From a bacterium (GTDB taxonomy: Bacteria > Verrucomicrobiota > Kiritimatiellia > UBA8416 > CAMZLY01): a stretch of 15,933 nucleotides of DNA. Made by a program: the position numbers and the translations under genes. The notes below the pieces were generated by a model that saw nothing but the letters and a program-made list of their open reading frames with translations, ran no database searches and was not told where the DNA came from. Below, piece by piece: positions 7,578-15,700 of this stretch. The stretch lies in assembly GCA_030632465.1 (NCBI GenBank), contig DAOVUR010000018.1, positions 1-15,933 of the forward strand. Reading direction: 5' to 3'. Each line of letters begins with the position of its first letter. Position 1 is the stretch's first letter.

Positions 7578-8879
7578 CTAAGACTGTTCTGCAACTACTG
7601 CTTCTTCTGGATGCGCAAGATCAACACCTTTTTTGACCAAGTATGCTTTTAGTTTCTGAGCCTTACTACTTTCTTGAGAATCTGAAGAATCATCCCCACC
7701 ACTATCCGGTACAGTACTAAGTATCTCAGGAGGCAGCGATTCCATAACAATATCACCATCAACAGCATGTGCATGAAGATACTTCACAACACCTCGTAAT
7801 TCAGCAACATTGCCAGGCCAGGCATAATTTTGTAATGCACTACGAACATCTGCAGCTATCCCCGGCACAGGCTGTCCTTCCTCTAGCAAGTCATTAAGAA
7901 AAAACCAGATAAGCGGTATAATATCATCCCGCCGTTCAGCCATTGCACATATATTAATCGAAATAAGGCTTATCCGACGATATAGCTCTTCTAAAAATTT
8001 TCCATCAAGAGTTGCTGTTTTAAGACATGTTGATGATGTAACAAGAAATCTCACATTAACATCAATAACCCCCTTGTCGGCACCGGCATCAATCTTTTTC
8101 TTACAAAGAACATCCAGCAATAAGTTCTGTATTGTCATAGACAATGACTCAACATCCTCAAGAATCAAAGTGCCATCTTCCGCACCTAAAACTCCCGTGC
8201 CTATCATCTTGAGATCTTCAGGATCAGAAGCTGTCCCGGTAAAAGCAGTAGTAGCGACCGCATCATCGGAATCTAGATCAGAACAACTAAGCACGACACA
8301 AGGTTTATCTTTGCGGGAGCTATTGGTATGTATTGCCTTAGCAAATAGAGTTCTCCCTGTTCCAGCCTGTCCCTGCAGTAGTACAGAAGTATCAGTTGGC
8401 GCCACTAACTCAATCATACGACACGATTCTTTAATATTTGGGCTCAAACAGATAATGCAGCCAAATGCGCAATTCTCCTTAACAATACTATCCATCTCAG
8501 ATGCCGACACCATCTCCTTATTACCAACTAGAGCTCGGTCAATCACCTCTATAAACTCTTCAACTTTAAATGGCTTCGTGAGATAGTCGTACGCCCCCAT
8601 CTTTAATGCCTCGAGCGCTGTATCAACACTGGCATAGGCCGTCATCATAATAACTGGTAATTCAGGCTTATTAGATTGTAGTTCCTGCAACAGGAATAGA
8701 CCACTTAACGGCTGCATTCTAATATCAGAAACAACCAAGTCCAGATCACCCTTTTCAATCTCTTCCATAGCATCTGCCACTGTACCAGCAACAGACACAT
8801 CATGCCCCTTGATTGTGAGAATCTGACGTAGCACCGCACAAAAATTCTTCTCATCATCTACTAGAAGTATTTTGCCCAT
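7578..8879 (-). CDS. NtrC-like response regulator with altered AAA+ motifs and no DNA-binding domain
   Basis: The 433-residue protein starts with an intact receiver domain (1-120): acidic pair Asp8/Asp9, phospho-acceptor Asp52, Thr80 and Lys102. A sigma54-activator type AAA+ domain follows (about 140-385), but key positions differ. Walker A reads 'GQAGTGRT' (Arg176 for Lys). The GAFTGA loop reads 'TAFTGT' (211-216) and most of the sequence around it is missing. Walker B has Glu241-Asp242 in place of Asp-Glu. The sensor II motif is 'GNVAEL' (Ala359 for the usual Arg). There is no Fis-type helix-turn-helix: the last ~45 residues are a Ser/Asp-rich linker plus a short charged tail. It may not activate sigma54 normally and could act through protein contacts. 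An AAAGGAA Shine-Dalgarno precedes the ATG. The partner kinase gene lies 155 bp upstream on the same strand. Confidence 0.9.
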   Translation of the reverse strand: MGKILLVDDEKNFCAVLRQILTIKGHDVSVAGTVADAMEEIEKGDLDLVVSDIRMQPLSGLFLLQELQSNKPELPVIMMTAYASVDTALEALKMGAYDYLTKPFKVEEFIEVIDRALVGNKEMVSASEMDSIVKENCAFGCIICLSPNIKESCRMIELVAPTDTSVLLQGQAGTGRTLFAKAIHTNSSRKDKPCVVLSCSDLDSDDAVATTAFTGTASDPEDLKMIGTGVLGAEDGTLILEDVESLSMTIQNLLLDVLCKKKIDAGADKGVIDVNVRFLVTSSTCLKTATLDGKFLEELYRRISLISINICAMAERRDDIIPLIWFFLNDLLEEGQPVPGIAADVRSALQNYAWPGNVAELRGVVKYLHAHAVDGDIVMESLPPEILSTVPDSGGDDSSDSQESSKAQKLKAYLVKKGVDLAHPEEAVVAEQS

Positions 8880-8931
8880 CTTAAATTCCTTTAATTCCTT
8901 ATCACTAAATCTCTATTGATATTGCGCATGT

Positions 8932-8959
8932 AGAATACCTATTTCTCAAAAAGATGCAA
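8932..8959 (-). promoter_or_regulatory. Possible internal promoter for the response regulator gene
   Basis: On the minus strand, TTGCAT (8954-8959) and TATTCT (8932-8937) are 16 bp apart inside the 155-bp gap between the kinase and regulator genes. The gap is longer than needed for a simple operon, so separate expression is possible. Weak evidence. Confidence 0.25.
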
Positions 8960-9034
8960 GGATTGTAACACAAAAGTATTCATAATACCCATAATATAAC
9001 TTCTCTGCCCAATACTATTTACCACTTTCCTTTT

Positions 9035-10435
9035 CTACAGTTCTGCAAGTTCCGGTATAGGAAAAAGGAATTTGAAGACAGTACCAGTGTCTATTGTACT
9101 TTGCACAAACAAACCACCCTTGTGGTTACGCATAATACTAGGCACAGATGCCAAGCCCAAGCCGCGCCCAGAGGGCTTTGTACTAAAGAATGGCTCAAAA
9201 ACACTTGTCATAGTTTCTTCATCCATACCACACCCATTATCAGATACCTCCAACAAAACAAAACTACTACACGTAGGCATCTCATCAAAATAAAACTTAT
9301 CAATCTCTACATCCGCCAACGCAACTACCGATGTTCGCATAGTTATAGATCCAGCCGGACCAGAAATTGCATCTGCAGCATTTGTAAGAAGATTAAGAAC
9401 AATCTGACGTACCTGCGAAACATCAACCGTAAGTAAAGGTAGCGACTCATCCAGATCATATATTCTTTCAACTTTATCCAACACCGAGACATCAAGTAAC
9501 CGATCGGTCTCCTTAACAATATCGGTTATGTTAGCCGGTTTTAAAACAACAGCTCCTTTACCAGAATACGCCAACATCTGCTGACATAGCTCGGTAGCCT
9601 TATCACACGCACTACCAATATCTTCTAAGCTACTGTTTAAATCAGCATCTTGATCACCTCTCATCGCCATCAAATCAATATTACCACGTATAACCATTAA
9701 GAAATTATTGAAGTCATGCGCAACCCCACCAGCCAAAGCCCCCAAACTTGCCAATTTATGACGACGCTGTAGCTTCTCCTCTATTCTATGCTGAGCTTCC
9801 TCTGCCTGATCGCGTCTAGAAATATCCCGTAATAAAACTACTCGTCCTTGACCTCCAGCCAACTCACAAGAGATCACTTCCAGAATAATTTTCTCACTCC
9901 CCTCACAAACACCCTCAGCTCTACCAACATAAAACCCCTGCTGGTCTATAGTATCATCAATACTCTTCTCCGGCGTATCCATATAGGAATATAAAAAATC
10001 CGTACTTTTACCAACAACATCAACAACATCATAACCGAACATACGTTTAACAGATGCAGTACATAACCCAATAATATGATCACCCCCAACAACCATCAAG
10101 GTGTCTGGGCTAATACTGGAAATGATCTGGCTAAGTTCAACAGCCTTCTTGCAACTTGCACGCCATCTAATAAAGGCAACAACCATAAGTGTAGCAAGCC
10201 ATAAAAAAAGAACATTGATAATCATGCGCGTGACCACGAGGTCATTTTCCCCATCAAAAACAGCTGTGATCTTACTACTAAAATTAATTACGACATTGAG
10301 GAACAGCATCGCTATTGCAATACCAAATGCAACACATAGATCTAATAATGCTCGACTATTACCGGACAAAAGATCGACCGACTTGCCAATTGAGTCTGTA
10401 TTGAAATTATTGCTCATCTTTTTCTGACTAGACAT
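9035..10435 (-). CDS. NtrB-like PAS sensor histidine kinase
   Basis: The 466-residue protein has two membrane segments (about 29-52 and 69-89) with only ~17 residues between them, then a PAS-like domain (about 100-215), and a kinase core. H-box 'AGGVAHDFNN' has phospho-acceptor His240; the N-box is 'LNLLTNAADAI', followed by 'DNGCGMD', 'FEPFFSTK' and 'GRGLGLASV'. This is the HisKA/HATPase layout of NtrB-type kinases that pair with NtrC-like regulators. The tiny outside loop suggests that signals are sensed in the membrane or by the cytoplasmic PAS rather than by a periplasmic domain. A purine-rich AGGGG precedes the ATG at 10435; an in-frame ATG six codons later is possible. The next gene downstream on the same strand is the NtrC-like regulator, its probable partner. 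Confidence 0.94.
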   Translation of the reverse strand: MSSQKKMSNNFNTDSIGKSVDLLSGNSRALLDLCVAFGIAIAMLFLNVVINFSSKITAVFDGENDLVVTRMIINVLFLWLATLMVVAFIRWRASCKKAVELSQIISSISPDTLMVVGGDHIIGLCTASVKRMFGYDVVDVVGKSTDFLYSYMDTPEKSIDDTIDQQGFYVGRAEGVCEGSEKIILEVISCELAGGQGRVVLLRDISRRDQAEEAQHRIEEKLQRRHKLASLGALAGGVAHDFNNFLMVIRGNIDLMAMRGDQDADLNSSLEDIGSACDKATELCQQMLAYSGKGAVVLKPANITDIVKETDRLLDVSVLDKVERIYDLDESLPLLTVDVSQVRQIVLNLLTNAADAISGPAGSITMRTSVVALADVEIDKFYFDEMPTCSSFVLLEVSDNGCGMDEETMTSVFEPFFSTKPSGRGLGLASVPSIMRNHKGGLFVQSTIDTGTVFKFLFPIPELAEL

Positions 10436-10473
10436 TAACTACCCCTACCCCATATTTTCCATTAAACATCCAC

Positions 10474-10512
10474 AAAATAGACCATATTTATATCAAAATA
10501 CAACACGTATTG
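10474..10512 (-). promoter_or_regulatory. Possible promoter with overlapping imperfect palindrome before the histidine kinase gene
   Basis: On the minus strand, TTGTAT (10498-10503) and TATTTT (10474-10479) are 18 bp apart. The -35 position overlaps the near-palindrome CAACACGTATTG (10501-10512; 10 of 12 positions symmetric), which could be a regulator site. Both calls are by eye in an AT-rich gap of 124 bp between pdxA and the kinase gene. Confidence 0.25.
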
Positions 10513-10559
10513 TGTCTAACTATATCAATAATACAAAGAACTAACAAGCACTACCTCAT

Positions 10560-11576
10560 CTATTTACAACCGCCGAGCCTTACACCTAGGCGAACTGCTT
10601 CATATAAACTGTCAGGAGATGCAACCCCTTGCCAAGCAATGTCAAACGCCGTTCCATGATCAACGGATGTACGCACTATCGATAACCCTAAAGTTATATT
10701 CACTCCCTTATCAAAAGCTATCATCTTAAAAGGTATTAACCCCTGATCATGATACATACAGACAACCGCATCCGTCCCCCTCAATAAGGCTGGCACAAAT
10801 GCAGTATCGGGCGGCAAAGGACCAAACAGATCGACTCCCTTCGCCTTTGCGGCTTCAATAGCCGGCACAATAATGCTCTCTTCTTCACCAGCACCAAATA
10901 GACCATGCTCGCCAGCATGAGGGTTTAGTGCACAAACCGCAATACGCGGTGCTCTTCCTCTCATTGTCAGCATCGCCTCATGAGTCAACTCAATCACATC
11001 AACTATACGCTCATTACTAATAGCCCCAACCACCTCGCCATAACCCATATGAGTCGTAACAAGACTAACCGTCAACTCATCGGATGTAAGCATCATACAA
11101 GTACGCCCAGAACTTGCACGCTCAGCAAATATTTCCGTATGGCCTGCATAATCAATACCAGCTAGCCGAAAAGCCTCTTTATGTATCGGTGCAGTAACAA
11201 CCGCACATACCTGACCTGCTAAAGCAGCATCAATAGCACTGTTAATGTAAGCAAAAGACGCTGCACCACAGCCCGCATCTACCTCCCCAGACTTAATCAA
11301 CGCCCCATCTATACAATCACAATCAACAACAGACCCAGCACCAGCAGAACGCTTACCGTTCATCCATTCTGCCAACGATATAATTTCTGAATCAAATGGT
11401 ATAGCCATCTGCTCCGACAGACGTTTCATAACACTTTGATCACCAAAAACAACCGGCGTACACTCCTTAAGAATATCTGCATCATTCAAAAGACGTAAAC
11501 ACAACTCCGGGCCAATCCCTGCTGGATCACCCATAGTAATTGCTACCGGAAAATTAGAATTTTTATCTTTTGTCAC
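10560..11576 (-). CDS. pdxA: 4-hydroxythreonine-4-phosphate dehydrogenase
   Basis: The enzyme oxidises 4-phosphohydroxy-L-threonine with NAD(P)+; the product loses CO2 and joins with deoxyxylulose 5-phosphate through PdxJ to give pyridoxine 5'-phosphate. The 338-residue length fits the family. Visible signatures: 'ITMGDPAGIGPEL' at the N-terminus, 'VTAPIHKEAF', and the three metal-binding histidines in 'TTHMGYG' (His176), 'ALNPHAGE' (His220) and 'MYHDQGLIPFK' (His276), with spacing as in E. coli PdxA. The start is GTG and shares one base with the thiL stop (TAGTG at 11574-11578), so translation is probably coupled to thiL. The related family of D-threonate or erythronate 4-phosphate dehydrogenases (PdxA2) is the alternative, but linkage to thiL favours a vitamin role. 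Confidence 0.94.
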   Translation of the reverse strand: MTKDKNSNFPVAITMGDPAGIGPELCLRLLNDADILKECTPVVFGDQSVMKRLSEQMAIPFDSEIISLAEWMNGKRSAGAGSVVDCDCIDGALIKSGEVDAGCGAASFAYINSAIDAALAGQVCAVVTAPIHKEAFRLAGIDYAGHTEIFAERASSGRTCMMLTSDELTVSLVTTHMGYGEVVGAISNERIVDVIELTHEAMLTMRGRAPRIAVCALNPHAGEHGLFGAGEEESIIVPAIEAAKAKGVDLFGPLPPDTAFVPALLRGTDAVVCMYHDQGLIPFKMIAFDKGVNITLGLSIVRTSVDHGTAFDIAWQGVASPDSLYEAVRLGVRLGGCK

Positions 11577-12526
11577 TATACACTTTCTCCATCACTTCCG
11601 AAATGCTCATAGCCACGCCCTACCAAGACCCTGCTGCCGCCATCTCTATCTACTATTCTAAGCAGATCCTTCTGATCCGTGATAACACCTATACATGTGC
11701 ACTTCAAATCAAACTTCTCATTCCACAACCGACAGAATTCATCACTATCGTCTGCGGCAATAGTAAAAAGCAACTCGAAATCTTCACCATCATATAACGC
11801 ATGATCCAAAGGAGCAACTACATCACTGCTGCCGATCAAAACATCACTAATCGGGATTTTCGTTTCTTGTAACTCACAACCCACATCACTCATCTTCAAC
11901 AGCCGACGTAAATCAGAAGCCAAGCCATCACTAACATCCATCATCGAAGTCGCCCAGTCTCTCAACCACATACCCTGCTCCACTCTCGGCTCAAAGTTCA
12001 AATGTCGACCTAAAATACTCCCACCCAATGCACCAGTAACAAACAGAAAGTCTCCCGGCACAGCACCTTTTCTCTGAACAGCTTTCTCGTGCGGCACAAC
12101 ACCCATTCCGAAAACATGAAGCTCCAAGCTCTTACCCTCAGCAACATCACCACCAACAATGACCACCCCAAATCTCGATGCTACCTTATTAGCACCACGA
12201 TAAATTTCATCAATATCAGTAACTAAAGTCTTAGGCGAGGTTACAACATTTATTAATATCCAACGAGGCTCCGCCCCCATAGCAGCCAAATCACTAAGAA
12301 CGCGCCCTACTGCTTTGTGCCCAACAGAAAATGAATCAGTATCAGAAGTGAAATGCACACCCTCAATAACTGGGTCTGAAGTTAAAACCAAATCCTCATC
12401 ACTGCTAGCAGAACGCACAACTGCACAATCATCACCAGCCCCAACAAGAATATCAGCGTTATCCGGTAAGAATTTTTTAATTCTTTCCACAACAGCTAAC
12501 TCACCTACATCTCCAACAGTTTTCAC
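11576..12526 (-). CDS. thiL: Thiamine-monophosphate kinase
   Basis: ThiL phosphorylates thiamine monophosphate with ATP to give thiamine pyrophosphate, the last step of the pathway. The 316-residue protein (from GTG at 12526) has the typical motifs: N-terminal 'VGDVGELAVVERI', 'GAGDDCAVV' (around 29-37), 'SDPVIEGVHF' (50-59), 'LSDLAAMGAEP', 'MMDVSDGLASDL' and 'DGEDFELLF'. I prefer the GTG because AGAGGT (12531-12536) lies 4 nt before it, because the family usually starts close to 'VGEhxli.RI', and because the upstream in-frame ATG at 12565 lies in the loop of an intrinsic terminator (12542-12582), with hydrophobic residues unlike the family in between. The stop overlaps the pdxA start by one base, forming a two-gene vitamin-cofactor unit. 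Confidence 0.93.
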   Translation of the reverse strand: MKTVGDVGELAVVERIKKFLPDNADILVGAGDDCAVVRSASSDEDLVLTSDPVIEGVHFTSDTDSFSVGHKAVGRVLSDLAAMGAEPRWILINVVTSPKTLVTDIDEIYRGANKVASRFGVVIVGGDVAEGKSLELHVFGMGVVPHEKAVQRKGAVPGDFLFVTGALGGSILGRHLNFEPRVEQGMWLRDWATSMMDVSDGLASDLRRLLKMSDVGCELQETKIPISDVLIGSSDVVAPLDHALYDGEDFELLFTIAADDSDEFCRLWNEKFDLKCTCIGVITDQKDLLRIVDRDGGSRVLVGRGYEHFGSDGESV

Positions 12527-12530
12527 ATCT

Positions 12531-12536
12531 ACCTCT
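12531..12536 (-). promoter_or_regulatory. Ribosome binding site that decides the thiL start
   Basis: The minus strand reads AGAGGT then TAGAT-type spacing before GTG at 12526-12524. No comparable site precedes the ATG at 12565. Confidence 0.6.
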
Positions 12537-12541
12537 AACTT

Positions 12542-12582
12542 AAAAAAATATGCCCTGATTAGCATTAGTTAATCAGGGCATA
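12542..12582 (-). terminator. Intrinsic (rho-independent) terminator just upstream of thiL
   Basis: A perfect 12-bp inverted repeat, TATGCCCTGATT at 12549-12560 with AATCAGGGCATA at 12571-12582, encloses a 10-nt loop. On the minus strand the hairpin is followed directly by a run of seven T (complement of 12542-12548). On the plus strand there is no such T-run, so it acts on minus-strand transcription. It could end the transcript of the large secreted-protein gene. Because it lies only 6 nt before the thiL ribosome binding site, it could also act as an attenuator for thiL-pdxA. Confidence 0.85.
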
Positions 12583-12644
12583 ATTTATCATTTCTTATTA
12601 GCGAAGCCTAGGGTTTAATACCCCGCAGTTTGCTACGTCATGAA

Positions 12645-12731
12645 TTGTAGGGCTGGAACGGCTGAGGTACGATGCCTTCCAGCCAGGCCCGGCGGGAAGA
12701 TTTCGCAAGCTCAACCATTCCAGCCCTACAA
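12645..12731. repeat. Long imperfect inverted repeat, possibly a structured RNA or dispersed palindromic element
   Basis: Arms at 12645-12666 and 12710-12731 pair over 22 bp; the outer 14 bp (TTGTAGGGCTGGAA with TTCCAGCCCTACAA) are perfect. The two inner mismatches are C.A on the plus strand but G.U wobbles in a minus-strand transcript, so the fold is better as minus-strand RNA. A further TTCCAGCC (12677-12684) inside the loop could pair alternatively with the left arm. It lies between the stop of the large secreted protein (12794) and the terminator at 12582. The GC-rich content among AT-rich DNA also fits a dispersed intergenic repeat. Confidence 0.7.
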
Positions 12732-12743
12732 CAAATAGATACC

Positions 12744-12763
12744 TTCAGGGCTTTTGCCCGAGG
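12744..12763. repeat. Small hairpin 3' of the large secreted-protein gene
   Basis: GGGC (12748-12751) and GCCC (12756-12759) flank TTTT, with outer pairing (CCT/AGG on the minus strand) across a small internal loop. No T-run follows in the direction of minus-strand transcription, so it is not called as a terminator. It adjoins the long inverted repeat and may be part of the same element. Confidence 0.45.
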
Positions 12764-12793
12764 AGCATCATTTCTTCTCTGCAAAAACAGCCT

Positions 12794-15700
12794 TTAATTA
12801 TTTCGCTGCATAATTCTGTAGAACAACATGTCATCAACTGGTGTTCCGCGCCAAATAAAAGAGGAAGGATTAGGCAGCGAATTAGTTGCAACATCTTCCC
12901 AGCTAGTAGGCGTAGTCAACAGATTCGTTGTCTCCTGCAGCACCTGCACGCCACAAGCAACTCCACCTGTAGTAACAATATACCCTTCTCCTCCAGAACC
13001 CGTAAACTCTAAGGAAAGCACCTCAACAGGGTCATAAAAAGGAGAGTTCGTTTCAGGAATATCAGTTGTTGTCAGCTCAAATGCCAAATCAACAGCTGGA
13101 ACAGACGTATTCCACATAATAGCGTTACTGGATACCACAGAAGTCCAAAGACTTGTTTGTGTAGTCGTCAGCCAGCCCCACCCATCATATCCTGCTTGTG
13201 CCGGAACATAACTATCAGGCAACACAGCTTGAATAGTAATCCAATATTGTGTTCCAGCAAGCCCATACCATGGCCCTTCCATATCCATCAGATCAGCATA
13301 ATATTGATATTCCTGCTCATACGATCCATCACCATTTGTTACCGTTCCATAAAAGACTTGATAACAGTCATCAACTGGCACAAAAGTATTAGTCAACACA
13401 ACTCCAGGCGCAGACGCTACGTCCGTATACCAGTTCAACTCAAAACCAACTAAACTGCTACTAGCATTAGTAGGCCACGGCACAGGATTCGTTACAGAGC
13501 CAACAGTATTGCTCATCCACCCTATGTACGACCCCCACCAATGCACATCACTGATAAGACGCCCATCAGAGACAAAATCATCACCCCTCAATTCATAGTC
13601 GGAGTTTTGACTACTCTTGCGCCAACTCTCTTTATCTTTTCCACTAGCCATATTTGGCGGCTGTTCCCACTTCTTACAACGTGCAGGACAAACATCAGTC
13701 AACATCTCAAATGCCATATCAAGTGACGGACTATTTGTAGGCTCATTAAAATCATTATACCCCGTAAAGAATTTATCGAGCGGATACCCAGGCCAAGTCA
13801 ACTCATGCCATTCGCCAGGAGTCATACCATCCTCCCATACTACAGCATCACTTAACCTGTTATACTCAGAAGATGTCAACCATCCCCAACCGTTCGTAAC
13901 AGAAGCAACTGTTCCATTATATACCGCCTCAATATTTAGCCAGTATATATTCCCCTCTTTCTCCACCCAGTCATCATCTAACTCTAAGCAGTACTCATAT
14001 TCATGTTCAGAAATCGTATTGGTAGCTTTCCAAACTGTACAGAAGTAATTCTCCGAAACAACCCCTTGAGGAACATTCGTGAAACCATACGTCCCAACAC
14101 TAACCAAGACTTCTTTTATTACATTACCTGGTTCACCATAAAGTGAGCCACCAGTACCTTCTGGAACATCTGTATACCATCGCAATATAAAAGCGTCTGG
14201 TCTAATTGCTGCCGAAGGAATCATTGAATCATTCCCAACATACGAACCCCACCAACGAATCCCTGTAATAGGACGCCCATCACACCACCAGTCATCAGCT
14301 AGCCGATAAACATTATTAGTGTCACCATCATACGTAGTATAAGTAGGCAGATCCAAACCAAACTGGCAATCTGGTGGCTGACGCCATTTAGCACAACCTG
14401 GACCTCCATCATCAGCGTCAGAAAAGACCAGCAAATCACCTGCCTGAGCCACTGAATAACCATTAGTGCTAGAATCCAAATCACCATACGACCAATCAGC
14501 CCCATTCCTGGAGAAACGATACGCATAATCATACCGACCAGTAGAACCTATGGTAACTGCAAACTTATATCCATCACTTTGCGGGTGAACATAGCCAGGA
14601 TTATAAGAGGCTGAAGACCAAGTCCATATAGTATCATTTGTTGTTGGGTCAGCACCATCAGGACCATATCCAAATTCAGCAAAAATACCAGCACCCTGCC
14701 CTGCTGAATCTGTCATATTAGTATGATAAACTTGTCCGAAAGTCATCTCTGTAGCAATACCCACCTGCGTGGTAGTGGCAACCGGATAATCAAGTTGACA
14801 CCACTGCACAAATCCCGCTTCAAGATTAATCATATGATCCTCAACCTCACCATCAAGAGCAAGACCAGTAGTTGCTAACCCACCCAAGGTACTTATACGG
14901 CAACGTACAAATGCCTGACCAGCCCCTGCATGCACTGGTGGCAGAACAGGAATGACATATACCCCATTCGCATACGGCACATCCGCAATCACATCCTCGC
15001 CCGGACCTGCCCAATCACCATTCGCATCCCAATCAATCCACAACTGCACCTGGCCACCACCGCCATTTACTATCAGAGTGAAGTTAGTCTGCACGCCAAT
15101 TATCAGCGATGCAGGAAAGATCAAACCATCCTCATCATCATTACCATCACTATCATCACCTTGCGCCAGCGCATTCTGCTGACCATCAGATTCCGCATCT
15201 GGCGAATCACCAACAGGCCCTAAATACGGCCCACCTATAACATGCACAGCTCCACTATTAACAAGAAGTGTCGGATATACAGGGTCAGGCGCGTCACCGA
15301 AATCAAGAGTACCCTCCTCTTCAGATTCATCCCAAAAAGCAAGTGCATCAATATCTTCCACAAAATCACCACCTAACGCAACCGGCGGCTCACCCGTCAA
15401 AAGACTTATATATAAAACATTAGGCAAGAGTCCGCCCGACTCATCAACACCTACGGTAAGTACATCATCCTGATCAACTGAAAAGACAACTGCAAGATAC
15501 TGAGTGCCCGGCACTGTCCCCATAAAATTAGTCAGAATAGTAGGGTCATCAGTTGTACAAAACTCAAATGCATCAACATCAGCATCCTCCACAACAGTAG
15601 GTGTATTCCCATCATCAATCAAACCCAATTTCGCTTGCGGAATTGACATAATATAACCACCAACACTAAGATCAGTCATATATATTGCACCTGCATCAAG

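Noticed and set aside
8074..8586. A 170-codon plus-strand frame opposite the response regulator
   Set aside because: It lies wholly antisense to a clear NtrC-like gene, has no family motif and is a codon-bias shadow.
12638..12718. A 26-residue minus-strand reading frame inside the long inverted repeat
   Set aside because: It has no ribosome binding site and its sequence is set by the palindromic arms, so it is best explained as part of the repeat.
12583..12793. A TPP riboswitch before thiL
   Set aside because: A GGCTGAGG string resembling the THI box lies on the plus strand, opposite to thiL, and the other conserved TPP riboswitch elements are absent from the minus strand.
13617..14048. A 143-codon plus-strand frame opposite the large secreted-protein gene
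   Set aside because: It is antisense to conserved repeat domains, with low-complexity Ser-rich translation and no ribosome binding site.
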